Positions 25,834 to 34,300 of a DNA stretch of 64,000 nt are shown here, piece after piece. The position numbers and the translations under genes are program-made. Each line of letters begins with the position of its first letter. Position 1 is the first letter of the stretch. The stretch lies in contig CAYOPZ010000002.1 in the NCBI GenBank assembly GCA_964406005.1, forward strand, positions 1 to 64,000. Direction: 5' to 3'. A model generated the notes under the pieces. It did no database searches, was not told where the DNA came from, and saw nothing but the letters and a program-made list of their open reading frames with translations. The DNA is from CAYOPZ01 sp964406005. GTDB lineage: Bacteria > Bacteroidota > Bacteroidia > Bacteroidales > SM23-62.

Positions 25834-28800
25834 TTAATGGATACCGGGACGGATACCAATGACAAGGATATCGTCGATCTGGTCCGTGTTTCCCATCCAT
25901 TCCTCAATGCTTGCATCAAGTATGGATTGTTGTTTCTCAAGAGGAAGTTTATGAATGGTCAGGAGAAGATGCCGGAACCTCCTGTATTTGAACTTTTTCC
26001 CTTCGGGTCCGCCGAACTGGTCGGCATATCCGTCAGAGAACATATAAAAGATATCATCCGGCTGCAGGTATATTTTATGACTCTTGAACAGTTTTCTTGC
26101 TGAGAATGCAAATGCGTCCGCCCCTACCGAAAAGCGATCTGCCTTCACTTCAATTATGGTTTCATTCCGGATCAGGTAAAGCGGATTTAAAGCCCCTGAA
26201 AAATCCAGTGATTTTTCTTTTTTATCGATCACACACAAAGACAGGTCCATACCGTCTTTCAGGTGAACCTGCTCACCGTCTGAAAAAATTTCCTTGAAAT
26301 TGTCATTCAGCGTATCCAGGATTATGGCCGGGTCACTTCCCCGCTTGCTGGCGGTTATTTTCCTGAAAAGCTCGAAACCAATAATGGAAACAAAAGCTCC
26401 CGGTACGCCATGTCCGGTACAATCCACCGCGGCCACATAGATCTGGTCACCGTGCTGGTTGACCCAGTAAAAATCACCGCTGACTATATCCTTTGGCTTG
26501 TACAGTACAAAGGAATCGGGAAGGACTGTCTTGAAATGATCCAACGAGGGAAGCAGGGCGATCTGGATCCTTTTCGCATAGTTTATACTGTCTGTTATGT
26601 TTTTATTCTTCATGGCAAGTTCTTCCCGCTGCTTTGAGATCTCTTTTGCAAATATTTCCTTTTCCCGGAGGATCCTGTTTGATTTCCGCAGGTTCAGGGT
26701 GCTGATCCGGATGCCCATAAAAAGGACAGTCAGTCCGGCCAGGATATACATCAGGACGGCAAAGCCCCGGCCCCAGAAGGAATAGGGTACCACGATCTCG
26801 AGGTCTATGGCTTCCTCATTGTAAACCAGGTCATTGTTGGATCCTTTGATACTGAGCGTATAGGTCCCGGGAGCAAGCTCATTGAAAGTCACATGATGCT
26901 GTTCGCCGTTATGTATCCAGAGTCCGTCCTGGCCCTTGCGAACCATCCTGTACATATACCTGTTCTTGTCCGGATTGGTAAAATCCAGGGCAGAAAACCG
27001 GATGGTTATAAACCGGACATCCCCGGGAAGGGTCACTTTTGAAACCCTGTCAAGTGCCAGTGGCCTGGATATGCCTCCCTTGTCGCGTACCCAGACAAAC
27101 TGGGTAAAAGAAAGGGGCGGAATATGAGAATTGTACAGTATGGAATCGGGATGAAAGGAAGTGATCCCTGAAGTTCCCCCCAGATAGATCCTGCCCGACG
27201 GGTCTTTAAATCCGGAACGGGGGTAAAATTCATCGTTCGGTAATCCGTCAGACAGTCCATAGCGGGCAATGGTTCCCAGATCAGGATGATAGCGGAACAA
27301 TCCCCTGTCAGAGCTCAGCCACAGGCTACCCTCATTGTCTTCAAGTATTGAATATATCCGCAGTTCTGACAATTCAACGGGATCCCCGATGTATTCAAAC
27401 CTGTCCTCCCGGGGATCATATCTGTTCAATCCTGAGGCCGTACCTATCCAGAGCCGGTCCCTGGAATCCTGCATCAACGTATAGACCGTATTGTTATTGA
27501 TGTTTGCAGTCATGTTGGCAACGCCGGCCTGGTAAACCTCGAACCTGTCCAAATCCGGGATGTACTTTATCAGTCCCATGGAAGATCCCATCCATATCCA
27601 GCCGTGCCGGTCTTCAAGAACGCAAGAGACATTCCGCAACTCCATCATTTCCTTACCGTTAAAAATCTGCTGATGGCTCTGTATGGTGCCCTCCTCCGGA
27701 TTGAAGACATGTACTCCGTTGGAAGCGGCAAACCAGATCCGTGCTTTTGAGTCTTCGGTAATGTCATATATATGTTTCCCGTTGAACGTACCACAGGATA
27801 CATCGGGTTCCCTTTCACAGAACCTGTAAAACCTCGGAGATCCTGCCTCCCTGAGATTTACCCCGTTACCTGTCCCGATCCAGAGATTCCCTGCCCGGTC
27901 CTTGTAAATGGCATGGATAAAATCATTGCTGAGGGGGTTTTGCCCATCCCCGCTGCTGAACACAATGGCCTGTGAAGTTCCGGCCTTCACATAATTCAAT
28001 CCCTTGCCGTTTGTACCCAGCCACAGATCCCCGTTATCCTCCTGGCAGATGCTTGTTATCATATAGGAAGAAAGCCCCTCTATGACCGGATTCCGGTTGT
28101 TTACAACATCAAACTTCCCGGGTTTCATGTCGATTTTTACCAGTCCTCTGTCTGTCGCGATCCACAATATTTCCGAAGCATCATAGACGATGCTGTATAC
28201 GGTTGTTATCCCGGTAACCAGCCCCTGCCTGTTATAACTTTTAAAACGTCTTGCATGATCCGTGCCGGGATCAAGCAACAGAAATCCATTGTCGGACCCG
28301 ATCACCAGAAGGCCCGTACGGGTCTGCGCCAGTGAATAGACATTGATGCCCTCCAGTTCGTCCACGACTTCCGATGCATCCGTAAAATTCTCCTGCTCAA
28401 TATCGAAAATATACAGTCCGCTGTCCGTACCTACCCAGAGCCGGCTGTCACCGTCCCTTAATACAGCCCGGACAAGATTGCTTTTCAGCCCCGTCCCGTC
28501 CGAAACCGTATAACGCCCCAAAAGTCCCTTTTCGGGATCAAATACCTGAAGTCCGTCCCTGCTGCCCATCCATATATGACCTTCCCTGTCCTGCACCATG
28601 GAATAAGCGGCCCGGGGCTCCGGGAGACCTGTACCGTCGCCGAACAGGTCATAGGCTGTAAATTCACCGCTTCCAGGATCAAGTACCTGCAGGCTGGTCC
28701 CGGTCCTTGCCCATACCTTCCCTTCCGCATCTTCCAGGATATCGTACACGGCGGTACTTCCCGTATGAATGGTATCTTCTTCCGGAAGGGGGATAAAAAA

Positions 28801-29166
28801 GGACCACAGATAACCCCGCAACCGGTCCAGTTTATTCAATCCGTTTTCCGTTCCGATCCAGAGGATCCCGTTCTGTCCTTCTGTGATACAACGGACCGTG
28901 TTGTCTGACAGGGATAAGGTATCGGGCTGGTAACGGAAATGTTCAAAGGAGTAACCGTCGTATTTATTCAGGCCATCCTGTGTGCCGATCCACAGAAAAC
29001 CCAGGGAGTCCTGCAATATCGCATTTATTTCACTGTGGCTCAAGCCTGAGCGGGAGGTATACAATTCACCAATGATCGCCGGGGACTGTGCGGATGCGGG
29101 AAAAAATCCTGAAAGGATCCAGCATAAAAATACCAGCGTACGACATATGCACGGTAAGCATTGCAT
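25834..29166 (-). CDS. Reg_prop/Y_Y_Y sensor with cytoplasmic SpoIIE-type PP2C phosphatase
   Basis: About 1,110 residues. After a signal peptide (ends ASAQ), a periplasmic double beta-propeller carries a long series of Reg_prop repeats, each with a core such as LWIGTxxGLN (residues ~30-690). A Y_Y_Y-like domain follows (~700-785), with PGTYTLSIKGSN. Next are one membrane helix (~790-815), a coiled coil, and a SpoIIE phosphatase domain (~870-1105) with SGDFYW, DCTGHGVPGAF, MFSDGYADQFGG and DDILVIG. Such proteins dephosphorylate partner proteins in response to an outside ligand. The ATG at 29166 is preferred over a TTG at 29205. The partner is unknown; the neighbouring pseudo-kinase is a candidate. 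Confidence 0.92.
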   Translation of the reverse strand: MQCLPCICRTLVFLCWILSGFFPASAQSPAIIGELYTSRSGLSHSEINAILQDSLGFLWIGTQDGLNKYDGYSFEHFRYQPDTLSLSDNTVRCITEGQNGILWIGTENGLNKLDRLRGYLWSFFIPLPEEDTIHTGSTAVYDILEDAEGKVWARTGTSLQVLDPGSGEFTAYDLFGDGTGLPEPRAAYSMVQDREGHIWMGSRDGLQVFDPEKGLLGRYTVSDGTGLKSNLVRAVLRDGDSRLWVGTDSGLYIFDIEQENFTDASEVVDELEGINVYSLAQTRTGLLVIGSDNGFLLLDPGTDHARRFKSYNRQGLVTGITTVYSIVYDASEILWIATDRGLVKIDMKPGKFDVVNNRNPVIEGLSSYMITSICQEDNGDLWLGTNGKGLNYVKAGTSQAIVFSSGDGQNPLSNDFIHAIYKDRAGNLWIGTGNGVNLREAGSPRFYRFCEREPDVSCGTFNGKHIYDITEDSKARIWFAASNGVHVFNPEEGTIQSHQQIFNGKEMMELRNVSCVLEDRHGWIWMGSSMGLIKYIPDLDRFEVYQAGVANMTANINNNTVYTLMQDSRDRLWIGTASGLNRYDPREDRFEYIGDPVELSELRIYSILEDNEGSLWLSSDRGLFRYHPDLGTIARYGLSDGLPNDEFYPRSGFKDPSGRIYLGGTSGITSFHPDSILYNSHIPPLSFTQFVWVRDKGGISRPLALDRVSKVTLPGDVRFITIRFSALDFTNPDKNRYMYRMVRKGQDGLWIHNGEQHHVTFNELAPGTYTLSIKGSNNDLVYNEEAIDLEIVVPYSFWGRGFAVLMYILAGLTVLFMGIRISTLNLRKSNRILREKEIFAKEISKQREELAMKNKNITDSINYAKRIQIALLPSLDHFKTVLPDSFVLYKPKDIVSGDFYWVNQHGDQIYVAAVDCTGHGVPGAFVSIIGFELFRKITASKRGSDPAIILDTLNDNFKEIFSDGEQVHLKDGMDLSLCVIDKKEKSLDFSGALNPLYLIRNETIIEVKADRFSVGADAFAFSARKLFKSHKIYLQPDDIFYMFSDGYADQFGGPEGKKFKYRRFRHLLLTIHKLPLEKQQSILDASIEEWMGNTDQIDDILVIGIRPGIH

Positions 29167-29269
29167 CAGAGTTGCTAAAATAACATTTAATCCCCTCTTT
29201 ACCAATGCTTCCGCATAGCTATCCGTACGGATTCCAAGTGAGATCCCGTAAGTCTATTGCAGGAATTCG

Positions 29270-30583
29270 CTACTTCTTGCCCGATTTTGCCACCATGTCT
29301 TCAATCATGGAAGTGGTAATGGACTTAGGCCTTTCAATCGGGTATCCCAGCGCCCTGTCCCAGATGATATTGGCTGTAACCCCAAGGGCACGTCCTATAC
29401 CGAAGAGAACGGTGTAAAAGTCGTACTCCTGTAAGCCGTAATGCCATTGAATGACACCAGAATGGGCATCCACATTGGGCCACGGATTCTTTGCCTTGCC
29501 CTGCTCCTGCAGAATGGGAGGAACCACCTTGTAGAGCATCTCAAGATACTGGAACAGCTCATCATCCTTCATATGCTTGAGGGCAAAATTCCGCTGCATG
29601 GCATACCTCGGATCGGTCTTTCTCAGTACCGCATGACCGAATCCGGGAATTACCTGTCCCGAGTTCAGCGTATCCCATACATATTGTTTCATCTCCTTTT
29701 CCGTGGGCATTTTCCCGTCCATGGATTTCACAAGGGACTGTATCCACTTCAGCACTTCCTGATTGGCAAGCCCGTGTAACGGACCGGCCAGACCATTGAT
29801 CATGGAACAACTGGCAAGGTATATATCAGACAGGGAACTGGCCACCAGATGGCCCGTATGCGCACTTACATTTCCGCTTTCATGGTCACTGTGCAGGATG
29901 AAATACATCCTGGCTACATCGTCATAGGGAGGTTTGATCCCCATCATATAAGCAAAATTCCCCCCGAAATCAAGAATGGGATTCTGCTGTATCCTTCTCC
30001 CCTCCCTGTAAACTTTTGCGTATATATATGCCCCGATCTCCGGGAGCTTGGCAAGAAGGTTCATTCCATCTTCGTAAGTGGGATCCCAGTAATCCATTTT
30101 AGATATTCCGGCCTGGTACTTCTTGGCAAATAAGGATTCCCGGCTCATTGTAAGAATGGCTGTTGAAAAAATGGACATGGGATGACTGCAGCTCGGGAAG
30201 GCATCTATTACCTCATAAACGTAACGTGGAACGATCCTGCGCTTCTGAAACTCATCAAGAACCTCCTCGACTTCCTTGTCTGTGGGAATATCCCCGGTAA
30301 GCAATAAATAAAACAAACCTTCAACATAGGGCATTTCTGCATCCGGAGGTTTTGGCAGCTTTTCGAAAACTTCCGGCAGGGTGTATCCTCTAAATCGAAT
30401 TCCCTCCATCGGATCCAGATAGGAAATATCCGTTACCAGACATTTCAGGGAACGCATGCCTCCAATTAGTTTGGCAACGGTTACTTCATCCAGAATCACA
30501 TTTCCGTATTCTTTTAAAAGCTTTGTTGTCCGCGGACGATGTTCATCAATCTTTTCTTTGAGTTTTTGCTTTAGGGTAGACAT
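29270..30583 (-). CDS. gltA: Citrate synthase, eukaryotic (mitochondrial-like) type
   Basis: Condenses acetyl-CoA and oxaloacetate, entering the TCA cycle. 437 residues. Catalytic region with FILHSDHESGNVSAHTGH and INGLAGPLHGLANQEVL, then PGFGHAVLRKTDPRY and NVDAHSGVIQWHYG. These stretches read like mitochondrial citrate synthase rather than the hexameric E. coli GltA type. It is a single gene between the Reg_prop-SpoIIE gene and the non-coding repeat region; the leader has a palindrome next to the ATG. No other TCA gene is in the window. Confidence 0.95.
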   Translation of the reverse strand: MSTLKQKLKEKIDEHRPRTTKLLKEYGNVILDEVTVAKLIGGMRSLKCLVTDISYLDPMEGIRFRGYTLPEVFEKLPKPPDAEMPYVEGLFYLLLTGDIPTDKEVEEVLDEFQKRRIVPRYVYEVIDAFPSCSHPMSIFSTAILTMSRESLFAKKYQAGISKMDYWDPTYEDGMNLLAKLPEIGAYIYAKVYREGRRIQQNPILDFGGNFAYMMGIKPPYDDVARMYFILHSDHESGNVSAHTGHLVASSLSDIYLASCSMINGLAGPLHGLANQEVLKWIQSLVKSMDGKMPTEKEMKQYVWDTLNSGQVIPGFGHAVLRKTDPRYAMQRNFALKHMKDDELFQYLEMLYKVVPPILQEQGKAKNPWPNVDAHSGVIQWHYGLQEYDFYTVLFGIGRALGVTANIIWDRALGYPIERPKSITTSMIEDMVAKSGKK

Positions 30584-30587
30584 TTTT

Positions 30588-30600
30588 TGTAAATTTTACA
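30588..30600. promoter_or_regulatory. Palindrome directly upstream of the citrate synthase start
   Basis: TGTAAA-T-TTTACA, a perfect 13-nt inverted repeat ending 4 nt before the ATG. It could be an operator or sequester the start codon in the mRNA. It is short and AT-rich, so weak evidence. Confidence 0.3.
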
Positions 30601-30661
30601 GGTAAACATAAGGTAATTTTGAGAAGAATTGAGTGGACCTCAAATTACAAAACTTTTCCCA

Positions 30662-30725
30662 TTTCCCGCAGGTTGTATAACAGGTTCTACAACATATTAA
30701 AAAGGCTTTCCCGCACCTGCGGAAA
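30662..30725. repeat. Long-range inverted repeat in the citrate synthase leader region
   Basis: Left arm 30662-30673 (TTTCCCGCAGGT) pairs with right arm 30715-30725 (ACCTGCGGAAA) over 11 bp with one bulged C. The 41-nt loop holds a 6-bp hairpin GTTGTA/TACAAC. The right part is itself palindromic (CCGCA-CC-TGCGG). This may be a folded 5' leader element of the citrate synthase mRNA. The stretch 30584-30780 holds no gene that I can see. Confidence 0.4.
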
Positions 30726-30842
30726 ATAATTCTCCCGTCTCATACCTCTGCCGTAATAAAAAATACTTAAGCGGTTTCACGCCTGGGCAGGTACTGTGAA
30801 GAGCAGCCTTAAATCTCTGATTTGCCGGCTGTTATTTTAGAT

Positions 30843-30914
30843 CTGAGAAGGCAGATATAAAGAGCAGCCTTAAATCTGTGATTTCCAGCTGCGGTTTTAT
30901 ATCTGCCTTCTCAG
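30843..30914. repeat. Hairpin of repeat copy 2
   Basis: Outer stem of 19 perfect base pairs, inner conserved GCAGC (30864-30868) with GCTGC (30888-30892), and an apical AAATC-TGT-GATTT hairpin. Strong enough to fold as RNA in either direction or extrude as DNA. Confidence 0.75.
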
Positions 30915-31096
30915 GTAATATATTGCGAAGCGGGATTTACCGGCCGCGGTTTTTACATTATGATCAGATCCTGTGAAGAGCAGCATTAAGTTTTGCGTAG
31001 CAAAATTTGCCGGCTGCGGTTTCATATCTGAGCAGGTACTGTAAAGAGCAGCATTAAGTTTTGCGTAGCAAAATTTGCCGGCTGCGGTTTCATATC

Positions 31097-31173
31097 TGAG
31101 CAGGTACTGTAAAGAGCAGCATTAAGTTTTGCGTAGCAAAATTTGCCGGCTGCGGTTTTACAGTACCTGCTCA
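31097..31173. repeat. Hairpin of repeat copy 6, next to the eno stop
   Basis: Outer stem of 17 perfect base pairs, conserved GCAGC/GCTGC, and apical TTTTGC-GTA-GCAAAA. It lies just after the enolase stop codon on the minus strand, where it may end or stabilise the long ribosomal transcript. No U-tract follows, so it is not a standard intrinsic terminator. Confidence 0.7.
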
Positions 31174-31175
31174 TA

Positions 31176-32465
31176 TTACCCTTTAAAGTATTTGAAGTCT
31201 CTTCCCGGGTAACGCCCCGTAGGTCCGAGCAGCTCCTGAATGCGAAGCAGCTGGTTGTATTTTGAGATCCTGTCGGATCTCGAGGCAGATCCTGTTTTAA
31301 TCAGGCCTGTATTCAATGCCACGGCCAGATCGGCTATGGTTGTATCCTCGGTTTCACCCGAACGGTGGGAAATAACTGATGTCATCGCATGACGGGTTGC
31401 AAGCTGAACCGCATTGATGGTTTCTGTCAGGGTACCGATCTGATTCACCTTGATCAGGATGGAGTTGGCGGATCTTTCATCGATCCCCCTCTGCAGCCTT
31501 TTTACATTGGTTACGAACAGGTCGTCTCCCACAAGCTGAATACGGTCACCGAGGGCGGCATTCATTTCCTTCCACCCGTCCCAGTCATCTTCGTCAAGCC
31601 CGTCCTCAATGGAAACAATGGGATACTTTTCTACCCAGTCTTTCCAGTATTTCACCAGTTCTGATGAGGTATAATCCCTTCCCGTTGATTCGAAATGGTA
31701 GATCTTCTTTTCTTTGTCATAGAATTCGGAAGCGGCCGGATCAAGCGCAACGCAGATCTCATCTCCCGGCTTATAACCTGCTTTCTGAATCGCTTCGATG
31801 ACCACCTCTATGGCCTCCTCGTTGGAGGCGAGATTGGGGGCAAATCCCCCTTCGTCACCGACATTCGTAGACTGTCCCCTGGACTTCAGAACACCTTTCA
31901 GGTTGTGGAAAACCTCGGACCCCATACGTATTGCTTCTGCAAAAGAATCGGTTCCAACGGGCATGATCATGAATTCCTGGATATCTATCTTGTTATCGGC
32001 ATGCTGTCCTCCATTAAGAATATTCATCATGGGAATGGGAAGGGTATTTGCATTCACCCCGCCGATATACCGGAACAGGGGCTGGCCGGTTTCCTGGGCA
32101 CCGGCTTTGGCACATGCCAGGGAAACCCCGAGGATGGCATTTGCGCCCAGGTTTCCCTTGTTTTCGGATCCGTCGATTTCAATCATTTTTGCATCGATCT
32201 CATTCTGGTCCGTCACGAACATACCCGTAATTTCATCATTGAGCGTTTTATTGACATTTTCAACCGCTTTTAAAACGCCTTTTCCGAGGTAACGGCCTTT
32301 GTCTCCGTCGCGCAGTTCAACCGCCTCATGAACACCGGTAGAAGCCCCTGAAGGCACTATTGCCCTGCCGACAATACCGTTTTCTGTATATACTTCCACT
32401 TCAATTGTGGGATTGCCCCTTGAATCGAGGACCTCGCGTGCTTGAATGCTGATGATTTGTGACAT
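31176..32465 (-). CDS. eno: Enolase
   Basis: Interconverts 2-phosphoglycerate and phosphoenolpyruvate in glycolysis. 429 residues, usual length. N-terminal IQAREVLDSRGNPTIEVEV. Active-site and Mg-ligand motifs are GDEGGFAPN, VALDPAASEFYD, SIEDGLDEDDWDGW and QLVGDDLFVTN; the signature IKVNQIGTLTET and SHRSGETEDTTIADLAV complete the barrel. It starts 15 nt after the rplQ stop on the same strand, so it is the last gene of the ribosomal cluster. Growth-linked expression is a reasonable inference. Confidence 0.97.
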   Translation of the reverse strand: MSQIISIQAREVLDSRGNPTIEVEVYTENGIVGRAIVPSGASTGVHEAVELRDGDKGRYLGKGVLKAVENVNKTLNDEITGMFVTDQNEIDAKMIEIDGSENKGNLGANAILGVSLACAKAGAQETGQPLFRYIGGVNANTLPIPMMNILNGGQHADNKIDIQEFMIMPVGTDSFAEAIRMGSEVFHNLKGVLKSRGQSTNVGDEGGFAPNLASNEEAIEVVIEAIQKAGYKPGDEICVALDPAASEFYDKEKKIYHFESTGRDYTSSELVKYWKDWVEKYPIVSIEDGLDEDDWDGWKEMNAALGDRIQLVGDDLFVTNVKRLQRGIDERSANSILIKVNQIGTLTETINAVQLATRHAMTSVISHRSGETEDTTIADLAVALNTGLIKTGSASRSDRISKYNQLLRIQELLGPTGRYPGRDFKYFKG

Positions 32466-32480
32466 GTTAAATGGGTTTGG

Positions 32481-33283
32481 TTACTCTTCCTTCTTTTTAT
32501 TTTCATCCGTATCCCCGTCATTAGTATCTTCAGATGATTCTCCGGCAGGAGGAGTGTTCGGCGCAGCTTCAGCTTCAGGTTCTTCAGCGGGGGATTCAGG
32601 GCTTTCATCCTTGGTCCCGGGTTCNNNNNNNNNNNNNNNNNNNNNNNNNNNNNNNNNNNNNNNNNNNNNNNNNNNNNNNNNNNNNNNNNNNNNNNNNNNN
32701 NNNNNNNNNNNNNNNNNNNNNNNNCTTCAGTTTCCTTCTGAGCTTCCGGGATTTCGGCTTGAGATTCTTCCTTCACTTCCGGGGTTTCGACTTCGGGTTC
32801 GGCTGTTGCCGCATCCTTAATATCTTCGGGTTCTGCAGCGCCCCCTGCTGCCGGCTTCTTCCTGCCGCCCCTTCTGCGCCTGGAAGTTTTGGGTCTGGCC
32901 GCCATTTTTTCAGCCAGCATATTTTCATTGTAATCCACCAGTTCCATGATGCACATATCCGCATTATCACCCATTCTGTTCCCGGTTTTGATGATCCTGG
33001 TATAGCCTCCCGGGCGTTCCCTTACTTTTTCGGCCACCTCCCTGAATAATTCTGAAACTGCATATTTGTCGCGCAAATACCTGAAAACCATTCTCCTGGA
33101 ATGGGTCGTATCTTCCTTGGAGCGTGAAATCAACGGTTCCACGAAGGTTCGAAGTGCCTTGGCTTTTGCGGTGGTTGTTGTGATGCGTTTATGAAGTATA
33201 AGTGAAGAAGCCATATTGGCCAGCATTGCCTTCCTGTGTGCACTCTGCCTGCTCAAATGATTGTTTTTCTTCCTGTGTCTCAT
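32481..33283 (-). CDS. rplQ: Ribosomal protein bL17 with long acidic C-terminal tail (contains sequence gap)
   Basis: Large-subunit protein near the tunnel exit. The conserved L17 fold is residues 1-~120 (MRHRKKNNHLSRQSAHRKAM, TTTTAKAKALRTFVEPLI, RPGGYTRIIKTGNRMGDNA). Then comes a basic RRRRGGRKK stretch and a Glu/Pro/Ala-rich tail. A 100-N run (32625-32724) interrupts the tail. Beyond it the acidic tail resumes in another frame (ESPAEEPEAEAAPNTPP) and ends KKKEE at TAA 32481-32483. So the true gap length must differ from 100 by a non-multiple of three. The tail is at least ~110 residues. Confidence 0.9.
32625..32724. other. Assembly gap of 100 N
   Basis: Exactly 100 ambiguous bases, the usual placeholder for a scaffold gap of unknown size. 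It lies in low-complexity Glu/Pro-rich coding sequence of rplQ, where repeats may have broken the assembly. Reading frames on both sides require a true length of the form 3n+2. Confidence 0.97.
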
Positions 33284-33289
33284 TATCCG

Positions 33290-34282
33290 CTAATCCTTGT
33301 CCAGTTTATACTTGCTGATATCCATCCCGAAATTCAGGTTCATGCCTACCAGCAACTCATCCAGTTCCGTAAGTGATTTCTTACCGAAATTCCTGAATTT
33401 CAGCAGGTCATTCTTATTGAACTTGACCAGGTCTCCGAGTGTTTCAACCTCTGCAGCCTTAAGGCAGTTCAGGGCACGTACGGACAGGTCGAGATCAACC
33501 AGCTTGGTTTTCAGCAACTGCCTCATATGAAGTATTTCTTCATCAAACTCTTCATTGGCAAACTTCTCGTCGGAATTTAGGGTTATCTTCTCATCGGAAA
33601 ACAACATGAAATGGTATATCAGAATTTTTGCAGCTTCCTTCAGGGCATCCTTTGGATGAATGGATCCGTCCGTCATGATTTCAATAACAAGTTTCTCATA
33701 ATCGGTCTTTTGCTCAACCCTGTAATTTTCAATGGAGTATTTTACATTCTTAATGGGAGTGAATATGGAATCCATGGAAATCAGGCCAAATTCTTCTTCA
33801 AGGGGTTTGTTTTCCTCTGCAGGCACATAACCACGGCCCTTGCTGATCGTAATCTCTATCTGGAGTTTTACATCTTCTTCCATATGGCAGATGACCAGAT
33901 CCGGGTTCAAAACCTTGAACCCGCTCAGGAATTTGTTCAGATCCCCTGCCTTGAACTCCTGCTGACCTGTAATGGCAACCATAATCTTCTCATCATCCAC
34001 ATCATCGATCTGGTTTTTAAAACGGATCTGTTTCAGGTTGAGAATAATTTCGGTGACATCCTCGATGACACCGGTAATGGTCGAGAATTCATGCTCAACA
34101 CCTTCTATTTTAACCGTGGTAATGGCATATCCTTCAAGTGATGACAGGAGTATCCTCCGCAGGGCATTACCTACAGTGATCCCATACCCGGGCTCAAGCG
34201 GACGAAACTCGAATTTACCATTATGATCATCCGAGTCGACCATTATGACCTTATCGGGTTTTTGAAAAGCTAATACAGCCAT
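33290..34282 (-). CDS. rpoA: DNA-directed RNA polymerase subunit alpha
   Basis: Scaffold subunit of RNA polymerase. The N-terminal dimerisation domain has FRPLEPGYGITVGNALRR and LLSSLEGYA. The C-terminal domain (from ~residue 250), which binds UP elements and activators, has VRALNCLKAAEVETLGDLV and FGKKSLTELDELL. Length 330 is normal. It lies between rpsD and rplQ (6-nt gap), as in the standard alpha operon. Confidence 0.97.
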   Translation of the reverse strand: MAVLAFQKPDKVIMVDSDDHNGKFEFRPLEPGYGITVGNALRRILLSSLEGYAITTVKIEGVEHEFSTITGVIEDVTEIILNLKQIRFKNQIDDVDDEKIMVAITGQQEFKAGDLNKFLSGFKVLNPDLVICHMEEDVKLQIEITISKGRGYVPAEENKPLEEEFGLISMDSIFTPIKNVKYSIENYRVEQKTDYEKLVIEIMTDGSIHPKDALKEAAKILIYHFMLFSDEKITLNSDEKFANEEFDEEILHMRQLLKTKLVDLDLSVRALNCLKAAEVETLGDLVKFNKNDLLKFRNFGKKSLTELDELLVGMNLNFGMDISKYKLDKD

Positions 34283-34300
34283 AAATAAAATAATATTATG

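Larger units (their letters stand above)
30781..31176. repeat. Array of six palindromic repeat units with covarying stems
   Basis: Six copies of a core starting GAGCAGC and ending G(C)CGGCTGCGGTTTT begin at about 30801, 30862, 30921 (degenerate), 30978, 31046 and 31114. The last three are an exact 68-bp tandem repeat. Copy 2 is closed by a perfect 19-bp stem (30843-30861 with 30896-30914), copy 6 by a perfect 17-bp stem (31097-31113 with 31157-31173); these stems differ in sequence. Inside the core, AAATC-TCT/TGT-GATTT in copies 1-2 is replaced by TTTTGC-GTA-GCAAAA in copies 4-6, again paired. The array ends 2 nt past the eno stop. It encodes no protein. Confidence 0.85.

Noticed and set aside
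30978..31160. Tandem 68-bp repeats as a CRISPR array
   Set aside because: The unit has no unique spacers, the repeats are contiguous and palindromic, and no cas genes are nearby.
32357..33283. A 308-residue reading frame for L17 that crosses the N gap into eno
   Set aside because: The frame past the gap gives a basic, non-L17-like sequence and overlaps the start of eno. The other frame continues the acidic tail and stops at 32481, so the 100-N filler has shifted the frame.
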